From Streptomyces sp. MMG1533 (lineage in GTDB: Bacteria; Actinomycetota; Actinomycetes; Streptomycetales; Streptomycetaceae), in contig NZ_LGDG01000272.1 in assembly GCF_001279775.1 (NCBI RefSeq), forward strand, positions 62,001 through 126,000: DNA of 64,000 nt, written 5' to 3'. Below are positions 47,381 through 55,691 of the stretch, piece by piece. Under the pieces are notes generated by a model, which had not been told where the DNA came from, ran no database searches, and saw only the letters and a list, made by a program, of their open reading frames with translations. Position 1 is the stretch's first letter. Every line of letters starts with the position of its first letter. A program made the position numbers and the translations under genes.

Positions 47381-47616
47381 GGCTTCGCTGCCTTTGATGC
47401 CGCGAGCCCCGTACTTGCCGAACTCGACATTCCTCTCCGGTACCTACGTCTCCTCAGCCTGCCTGTAATCGTCGGCATCTCAAGCGCTTGTACCTCTCGG
47501 CGAGTCAAGAATACCGGCCTGCGAGGTCTGGAAGTGCAGCGTCTCCATTTTCCGGAGTCGGCGGGTCCAGCAGAGCGGGCTCGATTGAACAAGCCGTCCC
47601 GGACCACTTCTCGAGG

Positions 47617-48540
47617 TCAGTTCGGCTGCCGACGTGCCTGCTTCAATTCGCGGTCGACTGCCCAGGCGTCCGCCACTGGGCCCACGTGCCCGAGCTTGTC
47701 GGGGTTGATCACCGCGCGGATCGTCTGGATCTGCCCGTCGAGTACGTCGAGCGCCAGTGTGTGGAGCACCCTGCCGTCCCGGTCGCGGAAGATCGCGCCC
47801 GGCTGACCGTTGACCTCGTGCGGCTGGAACGTCACGTCGATCCGGGCCACCCGGGGGTAGACGGAGGCAAGCAGCCGTGCCACCTTCTCGGCACCGATGA
47901 CGGCCCTGGCCAGCTGCGGGGCCTTGCCGCCGCCGTCTCCGACCAGCTGCGCATCGGCGGCCAGCAGATCCTGCAAACCGCCCACGTCGCCGTCCCTCAG
48001 CGCGTCGAAGAACCGCGTCGCCAGCTCCTGCCGCTCCTGTCGGTCCGCTTCGAACCGCGGCCGCCCGGCCTCCATATGCCGCCGCGCCCGCACCAGCAGC
48101 TGCCGGCACGCCGTCTCCGACCGTCCCACCGCCGCGGCGACGTCGTCGAACCCGAAGCCGAACACCTGCCGCAGCACAAACACCGCCCGCTCCAGCGGGC
48201 TGAGCCGCTCCAGCAGCAGCAGCGCCGCCATCGACACCGAGTCGGCCAGCTCCACCGACCGCGCCGGATCCTCATAAGGGTCGGCGAGCAGTGGCTCGGG
48301 AAACCACGGGCCCACGTACTCCTCCCGCCGCACCCGTGCGGAGCGCAGCACATCGATCGAGATCCGTGTCACCACGGCCGACAGAAAGGCCTTGGTCGAC
48401 GTGGGCCGGGTCGCCGAGCCGTCAAAGCGCAGCCATGTCTCCTGCACCGCGTCCTCGGCCTCACTCACGCTGCCCAGAATCCGATAGGCGATCGAAAACA
48501 GCAGCGGCCGCAGCTCCTCGAACTCCTCGACCTTGCTCAC
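47617..48540 (-). CDS. ECF41-group RNA polymerase sigma factor
   Basis: A 307-aa extracytoplasmic-function sigma factor with a C-terminal SnoaL-like domain, the ECF41 architecture. Region 2 has A-E-D-A-V-Q-E-T-W-L-R; region 4 is P-L-E-R-A-V-F-V-L-R-Q-V-F. ECF41 motifs present: W-F-P-E-P (variant of WLPEP) between the domains, D-G-G-G-K, and N-P-D-K-L near the end. In this group the extra domain controls sigma activity in place of an anti-sigma factor. GTG 48540 has GGGGAGGGG about ten bases upstream. It lies downstream of its AhpD-like partner, in the same direction. Confidence 0.93.
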   Translation of the reverse strand: MSKVEEFEELRPLLFSIAYRILGSVSEAEDAVQETWLRFDGSATRPTSTKAFLSAVVTRISIDVLRSARVRREEYVGPWFPEPLLADPYEDPARSVELADSVSMAALLLLERLSPLERAVFVLRQVFGFGFDDVAAAVGRSETACRQLLVRARRHMEAGRPRFEADRQERQELATRFFDALRDGDVGGLQDLLAADAQLVGDGGGKAPQLARAVIGAEKVARLLASVYPRVARIDVTFQPHEVNGQPGAIFRDRDGRVLHTLALDVLDGQIQTIRAVINPDKLGHVGPVADAWAVDRELKQARRQPN

Positions 48541-48699
48541 ACCGAATCCCCTCCCCCTGAGGCCCTCCCACCCGGCCGTACTCACCGACGCAGGCGTCTT
48601 CTGGTGGTCATCCGGACCACCGGCGGGCCAGAGTAGCGCTCCCGATCCCGGAGGCCCGGAGCCCGCAGCCGGGGCCCCGAGCCGGTTGCTGATGCTGTT

Positions 48700-49173
48700 T
48701 CAGTGGAACTGCCCGGGCTCGTAGTTGCCTGCCGGCTGCCGGGTGATGATGTTCAGCCGGTTCGCCGTGTTCATGAAGGAGATCAGGATCACCAGGGCGG
48801 TGAGCTGCTCCTCGTCGTAGTGCTTGGCGGCGTATGTCCACACCTCGTCGCTGACCCCACCGGCCGCATCCGCAACCCGGGTCCCCTCCTCCGCCAGCTC
48901 CAGCGCGGCACGCTCCGCCTCGGTGAAGACCGTGGCCTCCCGCCACGCCGCGACCAGGTTCAACCGCACCGAGGTCTCCCCGGCAGCGGCGGCGTCCTTG
49001 GTGTGCATGTCGATGCAGACGGCGCAGCCGTTGATCTGACTCACGCGCAGCGCCACCAGCTCCTGCGTCGCGGCCGGCAGCGGCGAGTCCTTGATCGCCT
49101 TGCCCGCCGACATGAGGTACTTGAGGGCCTTGCCGGCGGTCGGGCTGGCGAAGTAGTTCAGTCGCGCGTCCAT
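48700..49173 (-). CDS. Carboxymuconolactone decarboxylase / AhpD-like protein, ECF41 partner
   Basis: A 157-aa alkylhydroperoxidase-like protein. The redox motif is C-A-V-C-I-D-M-H at residues 50-57, the Cys pair with downstream His of the family. N-Y-F-A-S-P and A-A-K-H-Y-D-E-E are also typical. ECF41 sigma genes are nearly always paired with such a gene, which is the known target. The ATG has GGAG six bases upstream. An ECF41-type promoter lies just before it (49213-49239). Confidence 0.94.
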   Translation of the reverse strand: MDARLNYFASPTAGKALKYLMSAGKAIKDSPLPAATQELVALRVSQINGCAVCIDMHTKDAAAAGETSVRLNLVAAWREATVFTEAERAALELAEEGTRVADAAGGVSDEVWTYAAKHYDEEQLTALVILISFMNTANRLNIITRQPAGNYEPGQFH

Positions 49174-49212
49174 GGGGTGCTCCTGTGTGGTCGTCAGTGG
49201 CTACACCCCTGA

Positions 49213-49239
49213 GACGGGGTAGCCCGACCCCCTGTGACA
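49213..49239 (-). promoter_or_regulatory. ECF41-type promoter (TGTCACA-N16-CGTC)
   Basis: On the minus strand TGTCACA (49239-49233) is followed by exactly 16 bases and CGTC (49216-49213). This matches the published ECF41 target consensus. The -10 element is 40 bases before the AhpD-like start codon (49173), so the sigma factor should control its own operon. Confidence 0.85.
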
Positions 49240-49321
49240 TGGACGATTGTGACCTGCGTCTCCTTGCCGTCGGCGCAGGTCGGCGGTTGAAGACTCCCCG
49301 CCCACGATCAGCACGACATCC

Positions 49322-49989
49322 TTGCGGAAGCGGCGCACCCGGCATGCATGGCACGAGGACTACGAGCTTGCGGACTCCGCTCTTGGACGCCGACTTCACG
49401 TCGTCCAAGAGCGCATCGCGAGGTTCCTGGATGTCCACCCTCCTGGTGCTGTCCGGGTGATCAGTGTCTGCGCCGGACAGGGACGGGACCTGTTGGGCGT
49501 ACTCGCTGATCACCCGCGTCGTGGGGACGTTGCTGCGCATCTGGTCGAGCTGGATCCGCGCAACGCGGCGGCGGCCCGGCGAGAGGCCCGACTTCTCGGC
49601 TTGGAGCAAGTCGAGGTAGTAGTAGGCGACGCTGCGCAGACGGAGCACTACGAAGTCATGGCGCCTGCCGATCTCGTGCTGATGTGCGGGGTGTTCGGCA
49701 ACCTCACCGACGAGGACATCGAGCGCACTGTCGGCTTCTGCAGCCAGCTGTGTGCCAACGGCGGAACACTCGTGTGGACCCGCCATCGCAAACAGCCGGA
49801 TGTGTTTCCGAGATCCGCGACTGGCTGGAGAGGCGCGGTTTCGTGAGGGAGTGGCTGTCGGCGCCGGATGCCGGGTTCGGGGTCGGCGTGCACCGTTTCA
49901 CGGGCGAACCTGCCCCTCTGACTGTGGGGGCGCACATGTTCACGTTCGTCGGATACGACGTGCTCGCGCAGTCCGCCCGTGAGTGGTGA
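49322..49989 (+). pseudogene. Frameshifted class I SAM methyltransferase
   Basis: The first part (49322-about 49800) contains the SAM-binding motif V-I-S-V-C-A-G-Q-G-R-D-L-L-G-V-L and the following D-V-A-A-H-L-V-E-L-D-P-R, up to T-L-V-W-T-R-H-R-K. The reading then continues one base out of frame as E-I-R-D-W-L-E-R-R-G-F to Y-D-V-L-A-Q-S-A-R-E-W. A one-base deletion or two-base insertion at about 49803-49811 explains it. The 5' end also lacks a good start (only TTG 49322, no ribosome-binding site). It is probably dead unless the sequence has an error. Confidence 0.8.
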
Positions 49990-50360
49990 ACTCCGCAAGG
50001 GCGGCCGCTACTGCTCCCGCCGACCGGCGGATCACGGTGCGTCAGGTGAGCATCATTGCTGTGTTCGCGGTGAGCGGGTGGCGTCGTAGCGGCGGCGGTT
50101 GTTTCTTCATGGGGTGCCGAGACACCCGGAACTCCGCACGGGCTGCCTTGCGTTCGGTGACCGAAGTCGGAGTTCGGCTTCGTACGGCGGCCGCGCGCAG
50201 GGGCAAGACGCTCCGTCACTGGGAGGTTCCGGGGGCGGCGACCCGGTGGAGGGTGCCGTCGTGGCGGGCGGTCGCGCCGGTCGGCCGACGACGCCGCGTG
50301 AGCGGTATCCCTACTCCCCCGACGCCCGCATCGGTCCGTCCGGAGGCCACCTGCGGCCTG
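49990..50360. other. 371-base stretch without a recognisable gene
   Basis: GC-rich sequence between the methyltransferase remnant and the XRE gene stop. Frames on both strands give only short or Arg/Pro/Gly-rich shadows. I see no repeat, hairpin of note or known domain. Confidence 0.5.
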
Positions 50361-51176
50361 CTACGTCCGTTTCTGCGACTCGGCTGTTTCCTGCTCGTCG
50401 GAGTAGATCACCAGCGTCTGTTCCGGCTCTTCGGCCAGGTGGAACACCGTGTACGCGAATTCGACCACCCCGCGGTCCGGGCACCGGAGCCGTTTGCGTC
50501 CGCCGTGCCGCGGCTGCACGTCGTACCGCGGCCACCAGGCGCTCACCTCCGGGCTGCCCGCTTTCAGCTCGTCGACCAGCCCGTCATATCGGGCATCGCC
50601 GGGGTGGCGGGCGGCCAGGGTCCGCAGTCGGGCGAGGAGGCCGCGTGCCTCCTGTTCCCAGTCGACGAGCACGCTCCGGGCGGCGGGTTCGAGGAAGACC
50701 CAGCGGGCGAAGTTCGGCGGTCGGCCCACAGGCGCGGTGAGATGCGGGAACAGTTCTTCGGCCGCCTGGTTGTGACTGAGCACGTCGTACGTGCCGTTGA
50801 TGATGTACGCCGGACTCGGCTGGAGCAGCAGCGGGACGGCCGCCACTTCGGCGGCGAGCGGCTCGGGTTGCGCGGCCTTCGCTTCGGGGGCGTGACCGGC
50901 CAGCTGGAACAGGTGCCCGCGCTCGTGCCGGTCGAGTCGCAGCGCCGTGGCGAGGGCGTCGAGTACCTGGTCCGAGACGCGGATGTCCCGGCCCTGTTCG
51001 AGGTACGTGTACCAGGTCGCGCTGATGCCGGCGAGCAGGGCGAGTTCCTCCCGGCGCAGCCCCGGCGTCCGGCGGCGGCCGGTCCGGGGCAGGCCCACGT
51101 CGTCCGGGGTGAGCCGCTCTCTGCGGCTCCGCAGAAAAGCACTCAGTTCACGGCGTTGATCCAGCTGTGTCGGCAT
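50361..51176 (-). CDS. XRE family regulator with MmyB-like ligand domain
   Basis: A 271-aa repressor-like protein. The helix-turn-helix is at about residues 40-75 (R-R-E-E-L-A-L-L-A-G-I-S-A-T-W-Y-T-Y-L-E-Q-G). The C-terminal MmyB-type PAS-like domain (about 105-265) includes Y-D-V-L-S-H-N-Q-A-A-E-E-L and the usual L-R-C-P-D-R-G. Such proteins often repress a divergent oxidoreductase gene; the SDR at 51290 is in that position. The shared intergenic DNA carries two CTGG-type palindromes (51192-51224). Confidence 0.93.
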   Translation of the reverse strand: MPTQLDQRRELSAFLRSRRERLTPDDVGLPRTGRRRTPGLRREELALLAGISATWYTYLEQGRDIRVSDQVLDALATALRLDRHERGHLFQLAGHAPEAKAAQPEPLAAEVAAVPLLLQPSPAYIINGTYDVLSHNQAAEELFPHLTAPVGRPPNFARWVFLEPAARSVLVDWEQEARGLLARLRTLAARHPGDARYDGLVDELKAGSPEVSAWWPRYDVQPRHGGRKRLRCPDRGVVEFAYTVFHLAEEPEQTLVIYSDEQETAESQKRT

Positions 51177-51191
51177 AGGTGGGTGGGACCT

Positions 51192-51224
51192 CTGGTTCCA
51201 GAATAAACGCGCTCTGGATACCAG
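51192..51224. promoter_or_regulatory. Two CTGG-N2/3-CCAG palindromes, likely XRE operator
   Basis: CTGGTTCCAG (51192-51201) and CTGGATACCAG (51214-51224), each itself an inverted repeat, start 22 bases apart (two helical turns). Each is followed by an AT-rich element (AATAAAC and GTTAAAC), so an 18-base block is repeated. They lie 16 bases upstream of the XRE start and 66 bases before the SDR start. Confidence 0.65.
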
Positions 51225-51289
51225 GTTAAACCCGGCGCAGACTGCTGTGCGGCCGGCCCGCGGGAGATCGCTCGCGAGCCGGTGACGAG

Positions 51290-52054
51290 ATGAATGCAGA
51301 AAAGAGTGCCGAGATGAACTCAGGAACTGCCGGCAAGGTCGTGGCCATCACGGGCGCCAGCAGCGGCATCGGCGAGGCGACCGCACTGCTGCTCGCCGAG
51401 CGGGGCGCGCGCCTTGTGCTGGGCGCGCGCCGGTCGGAGCGCCTCGCGGATCTGGTGGGCCGCATCGAGAGGGCGGGCGGCGAGGCCGTGCACATTCGCA
51501 CCGACGTGACCCGGCGGAACGACCTGCACGCTCTGATCGCTCTGGCCCGGGAGCGATTCGGCCGACTCGACGTGCTGGTCGGCAATGCCGGATCCGGGAC
51601 CATATCGCCCCTCGACGATCTGCGCGTCGAGGAGTGGGACCAGATGGTCGACGTCAACGTCAAGGGTGTGCTGCACGGAATCGGCGCCGCACTGCCGGTC
51701 TTCCGGGCGCAAGGGTCCGGCCACTTCATCACCACCGCTTCCACCGCGGCGTTCCGCATCGTGCCCACCATGGCGGTCTACGCCGGTACGAAGTTCGCGG
51801 TCCGCGCCATCTGCGAGGGACTGCGCCAGGAAGCGGGCGAGTCCTTGCGGGTGACCACCGTCTCGCCCGGCCCGGTCGACACCGACTTCGCCTCTGCCTC
51901 CTCGAATCCTCAGGTCAGGGCAGAGATCACGCGGACCAGCAACCAGATCGCGATCCCGCCCGATGCGATCGCCCAGGCCATCGCCTTCGCGATCGAGCAG
52001 CCCAGCACGGTGGACGTGAGTGAGATCGTCGTCCGGCCCACCGCTCAGAGCTGA
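51290..52054 (+). CDS. SDR family oxidoreductase
   Basis: A 254-aa short-chain dehydrogenase: cofactor motif T-G-A-S-S-G-I-G, N-A-G-S-G, and catalytic Y-A-G-T-K with Ser in T-T-A-S-T-A. It ends V-D-V-S-E-I-V-V-R-P, typical of the YdfG-like group. ATG 51290 is used; ATG 51314 is nearly as likely because it lies closer to the core. It is divergent from the XRE regulator that probably controls it. Confidence 0.92.
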   Translation: MNAEKSAEMNSGTAGKVVAITGASSGIGEATALLLAERGARLVLGARRSERLADLVGRIERAGGEAVHIRTDVTRRNDLHALIALARERFGRLDVLVGNAGSGTISPLDDLRVEEWDQMVDVNVKGVLHGIGAALPVFRAQGSGHFITTASTAAFRIVPTMAVYAGTKFAVRAICEGLRQEAGESLRVTTVSPGPVDTDFASASSNPQVRAEITRTSNQIAIPPDAIAQAIAFAIEQPSTVDVSEIVVRPTAQS

Positions 52055-52140
52055 CCGTCAGCCGGCGGCCCCACCGTTGTCGGCGCCACCGGCGTGCCCG
52101 GTCGGGTGCTCAGCCGGGCCGGCTCATCCCTCCGCTCGAC

Positions 52141-52251
52141 CGGCTGACGCCCCGGGAGGTGCTCGAACAGATGGCCGACGGAAACTCCGACCAGGGACCA
52201 GGGCGTCGCCCCCGGCCGGCGATCACGCCGGGCGCGCCGAGGCTCCGTTAA
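52141..52251 (+). pseudogene. Fragment resembling a LuxR-type HTH start
   Basis: In this frame the bases encode R-L-T-P-R-E-V-L-E-Q-M-A-D-G-N-S-D-Q-G, close to the L-T-P-R-E-x-E-V-L-x-x-M-A-x-G start of LuxR-type HTH domains, but shortened and then running into unrelated sequence to a TAA. The rest of the domain is absent. It looks like debris of a response-regulator gene in the 295-base gap before the FAD hydroxylase. Chance similarity cannot be excluded. Confidence 0.35.
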
Positions 52252-52349
52252 GCGGGTGAAGCCTGAGCCGCCGTCGGTCGTGCGGGGCATGCATGAAGGT
52301 CCCGTCCGTACCGGCCCAGTCGGCGGACACGACGTGCTGGAGGCGAGTG

Positions 52350-54008
52350 ATGAAAGAAAGAGCCGGTCAAGCCGGCGACACCATCCACAAGGTCCCGGTC
52401 CTGATCGTCGGCGGCTCCCTGGTGGGACTGTCGACCTCGCTGTTCCTGGGCCGACTGGGCGTGCCGCACATGTTGGTGGAGCGCCACGCGGGCACCTCCA
52501 TCCATCCCCGAGGCCGTGGCAACAACGTACGCACGATGGAGCTGTTCCGGGTGTCCGGCGCGGAGCCGGCGATCCAAGAGGCGGCGGCCACACTGGCCGA
52601 CAACCACGGCATCCTGCAGACCCCGACGCTGGTCGGCGACGAGGGCGAGTGGCTGTTCCGGGACATCGACCCGGGGGGCGGACTGGCCCGGTTCAGCCCG
52701 AGTTCATGGTGTCTGTGCAGCCAGAACGACCTGGAGCCGGTCCTGCTCGACCACGCCGCGGGGCTCGGCGGCGACCTACGGTTCCACACCGAACTGATCT
52801 CGTTCGACAGCGATGCCACCGGTGTCACCGCGGTGGTCAAGAGCCGGGAGACCGGCGAGCACACCACCGTCCACGCGGACTATCTGGTCGCCGCCGACGG
52901 CCCTCGCAGCCCCGTGCGGGAACAGCTCGGCATCGGTCAGAGCGGCCCCGGCGACCTGTTCCACAACGTCAGCATCACCTTCCGCTCCCGCCGTCTGGCC
53001 GACGTGGTGGGCGATCGTCGTTTCATCGTCTGCTACCTGACCAGCCCGGACGCCGACGGTGCGCTGCTGCCGGTGGACAACCGCGAGAACTGGGTCTTCC
53101 ACGCCCCCTGGCATCCCGAACACGGTGAAACCCTGGAGGAGTTCACCGACGAGCGCTGCGTCGACCACATCCGCCGGGCGGTCGGGGACGCGGGCCTCGA
53201 CGTACAGATCACCGGCAAGGCGCCCTGGCACGCCGCCCAACGCGTGGCACGGACCTACCGGGCGGGCCGCGTCTTCCTGGCCGGCGACTCGGCGCACGAG
53301 ATGTCCCCCACCGGCGCCTTCGGCTCCAACACCGGTATCCAGGACGCGCACAACCTCGCCTGGAAGCTGGCCGCGGTACTCGGCGGCTGGGCAGGGGACG
53401 GGCTGCTGGACACCTACGACGCCGAACGCCGCCCGGTGGCGGAGTCGACCAGCGCCCGCGCGGCCGCCCGGTCGGCCGAGCACAGCCACCCCGGCTTCGC
53501 CCCGCCGGCCGGCTCCGGCGGCGGGGGGCCTCAGCGCGGCATCCTCAACGTCGCCCTCGGCTACCGCTACCCGAACGGCGCCGTCGTCGGCACCGATCCC
53601 ACGACCGCGGTGGTCCCGGAGAAACTGGCCCTGACGGGGGAACCCGGCAGCAGGGCACCCCACTTGTGGGTACGGCACCAGGGCGAGCGCATCTCCACCC
53701 TCGACCTGTACGAACGGTCCCTGGTCCTGCTCAGCGACGCCGGAGAGCCGAGCGGATGGCACGAGGCCGCCGTCCGCCTCGCGGAGCAGATGTCCGTCCC
53801 GCTGGTCTCGTACCGGGTGGGGACCGGGCCGGACGCCGAGCTGACTCCCGAGGACGGTGCGGACTGGCTGGAACGCCACGGCACGACACGTGGCGGCGCC
53901 GTACTCGTCCGGCCCGACGGGTTCGTGGCATGGCGATCCCCGGGTCCGGTCCCGGACGCCGAATCGACGCTGCGTCAAGTCCTGACCACGGCGCTGGCAC
54001 TGACCTGA
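52350..54008 (+). CDS. FAD-dependent aromatic polyketide hydroxylase (PheA/TfdB type)
   Basis: A 552-aa flavoprotein monooxygenase. FAD motifs: V-G-G-S-L-V-G-L-S-T-S-L near residue 20, D-Y-L-V-A-A-D-G-P-R-S and G-D-S-A-H-E-M-S-P-T-G-A-F-G. The C-terminal thioredoxin-like extension (L-V-R-P-D-G-F-V-A-W) is typical of angucycline and spore-pigment hydroxylases. ATG 52350 has GGAGG six bases upstream. It resembles whiE-ORFVIII-type enzymes that hydroxylate the spore pigment. A strong hairpin (54037-54063) follows. It is about 1.7 kb from the core cluster and in the same direction. Confidence 0.88.
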   Translation: MKERAGQAGDTIHKVPVLIVGGSLVGLSTSLFLGRLGVPHMLVERHAGTSIHPRGRGNNVRTMELFRVSGAEPAIQEAAATLADNHGILQTPTLVGDEGEWLFRDIDPGGGLARFSPSSWCLCSQNDLEPVLLDHAAGLGGDLRFHTELISFDSDATGVTAVVKSRETGEHTTVHADYLVAADGPRSPVREQLGIGQSGPGDLFHNVSITFRSRRLADVVGDRRFIVCYLTSPDADGALLPVDNRENWVFHAPWHPEHGETLEEFTDERCVDHIRRAVGDAGLDVQITGKAPWHAAQRVARTYRAGRVFLAGDSAHEMSPTGAFGSNTGIQDAHNLAWKLAAVLGGWAGDGLLDTYDAERRPVAESTSARAAARSAEHSHPGFAPPAGSGGGGPQRGILNVALGYRYPNGAVVGTDPTTAVVPEKLALTGEPGSRAPHLWVRHQGERISTLDLYERSLVLLSDAGEPSGWHEAAVRLAEQMSVPLVSYRVGTGPDAELTPEDGADWLERHGTTRGGAVLVRPDGFVAWRSPGPVPDAESTLRQVLTTALALT

Positions 54009-54036
54009 CCGACCGCCACATTCGATGAGCACGACC

Positions 54037-54063
54037 TCGGCCGACAGCCATGCTGTCGGCCGA
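54037..54063 (+). terminator. Hairpin terminator after the FAD hydroxylase
   Basis: Perfect 12-base arms (TCGGCCGACAGC and GCTGTCGGCCGA) around the three-base loop CAT, 28 bases after the stop. The region from 54064 to 54295 has no clear gene. Confidence 0.75.
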
Positions 54064-54295
54064 AGCGTTGGCCCCTTCGGCACGGGCGAGGGCTGTCGAT
54101 GCCGGCAACTCTTCGGCACGACCCATCGGTGTGCCGGGCCGGTGAGGCCGCGGCATCGCTGGACCATCTCGGTCACCCGGCTGAGTGCCTCGAGTGGTGG
54201 GATACGGCTCGCTGGCTGACGGTGGATCACGTCAGGGCCGGGTCACCTCAGCTGACGAAGCGCCAGCTGCCCGGTCATGGCGAAAGGACCCTCGA

Positions 54296-54739
54296 ATGCG
54301 TTCTGCTCGCATCCTCCTGGCCACCGCGGCGGCCTCGGCCGTCCTCGCCATCACCGCACCCGGCGCCTACGCAGCCGCGGGTGACTGGGACCACGACGAC
54401 TCCTCCTACAGCAAGGAACACGGCAAGGGCGGCAACCACGACGCGCCGCGCGGTGGCATGCACACGGGCGGCGGTGCGCTGACCTCGCTGAAGGCGGACG
54501 ACCCGGGTACGGCCCGCGACTCCAAGCACGACCCGGAGACCTACGGCAAGGACTCCTCCTGGACCAAGGACAGTGGGGACTCCTGGAGCGGCGGCCACAA
54601 GAAGCCCAGCGGCGGGATGCACACCGGAGGCGGCGCGCTGGACACGCCCGCCGTGACCGCGGGCGGGCTGGCGGTCCTGGCCGTCGCCGGAACCGGTCTG
54701 TACGCCGCGCGCCGCAAGAAGTCCCACGGTCTGGCCTGA
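54296..54739 (+). CDS. Exported small protein with C-terminal membrane anchor
   Basis: A 147-aa protein from ATG 54296 (AAGGA eight bases upstream). Signal peptide residues 1-27 (A-Y-A-A-A). The middle is Gly/His/Asp-rich and low complexity, with a perfect ten-residue repeat G-G-M-H-T-G-G-G-A-L at 53-62 and 106-115. The C-terminus is a hydrophobic span (about 117-137) then R-R-K-K: the plan of a sortase substrate. No L-P-x-T-G or L-A-x-T-G motif is present; A-L-D-T-P-A precedes the span. A sortase gene follows directly, 118 bases on. Confidence 0.82.
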   Translation: MRSARILLATAAASAVLAITAPGAYAAAGDWDHDDSSYSKEHGKGGNHDAPRGGMHTGGGALTSLKADDPGTARDSKHDPETYGKDSSWTKDSGDSWSGGHKKPSGGMHTGGGALDTPAVTAGGLAVLAVAGTGLYAARRKKSHGLA

Positions 54740-54857
54740 CCCATGCCGGACGTGATAGCAACCGCGGCCGCCACCGGTGCATCGTGTGGCGGCCGCCCCG
54801 GCCGGTTTCGGCCCGCCCCGTCCGCCCTGCTCCCGTGCCCCACTGAGGTGGTTTCCG

Positions 54858-55544
54858 ATGGCACTCCCTCCTCCCTCCCCCGCCGCCGCCGAGCCGAGGC
54901 CGACCGGCCAGGGCTCTCGCGGCGGCGTGATGATGCTGTGCGCCGTGGTTCTCCTGATCGTGGCGGCCGGCCTGATCGGCGACCGGGACCCGTCGTCCGG
55001 CACGTCCGGCCCCCCGCAGGCCCAGCAAGCCCCTCAAGCGCCGCTCAGCGCAGCGCCGGCATCGCCCGCCGGACGCCCGGCGGGAAGACACCTGCCGCGA
55101 TCGAAGCCCGTGCGCCTCCTCATCCCGAAAATCTCCGTGGACGCTCCCTTCACGGACCTCGCCATCGGCCCCACCGGACAGCTCGAAGCCCCGCCCGCCG
55201 ATGACGTGAACCTCGTCGGCTGGCATGCGAAGGGCGTCTCCCCCGGGGAGGCAGGCACCGCGATCATCGCCGGGCACGTCGACACCGCCACCTCTGCCGC
55301 CGTGTTCGCCGGCCTCGGTGAACTGAAGAAGGGCGACACCTTCGATGTCGTGCGAGCCGACCGGCGCAAGGCGACCTTCGTGGTCGACAGCGTGGAGACG
55401 TTCGACAAGGACGACTTCCCCAGCCGACGTGTGTACGACGACACCCCGCAGGCCCAGGTGCGGCTCATCACCTGCGCGGGTGACTACGACCGCACGGTGA
55501 AGGACTACACGGACAACCTGGTGGTCTTCGCGCACCTCACGTGA
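54858..55544 (+). CDS. Class F sortase
   Basis: A 228-aa membrane-anchored transpeptidase. The hydrophobic N-terminal anchor is residues 25-42. The catalytic residues are His140 (A-G-H-V-D-T), Cys206 (L-I-T-C-A-G) and Arg212. Class F sortases of actinobacteria are poorly known. GAGGTGG is seven bases before the ATG. It should act on the small wall-type protein encoded upstream. The pair is inserted between the FAD hydroxylase and the spore pigment operon. Confidence 0.93.
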   Translation: MALPPPSPAAAEPRPTGQGSRGGVMMLCAVVLLIVAAGLIGDRDPSSGTSGPPQAQQAPQAPLSAAPASPAGRPAGRHLPRSKPVRLLIPKISVDAPFTDLAIGPTGQLEAPPADDVNLVGWHAKGVSPGEAGTAIIAGHVDTATSAAVFAGLGELKKGDTFDVVRADRRKATFVVDSVETFDKDDFPSRRVYDDTPQAQVRLITCAGDYDRTVKDYTDNLVVFAHLT

Positions 55545-55691
55545 ACTCGTCCCGCCTCAGGGTCGGTCACCCACGTAGTCCATACGAATCGCGCGCCGGT
55601 GGGGACCGGAACAGGATCGACTCACGCTCACATCGGAGCACCGCGACCAAAGGTCGCCGGTCCCCTCCCCCGCGAAGGAGATGTGCCCAGG

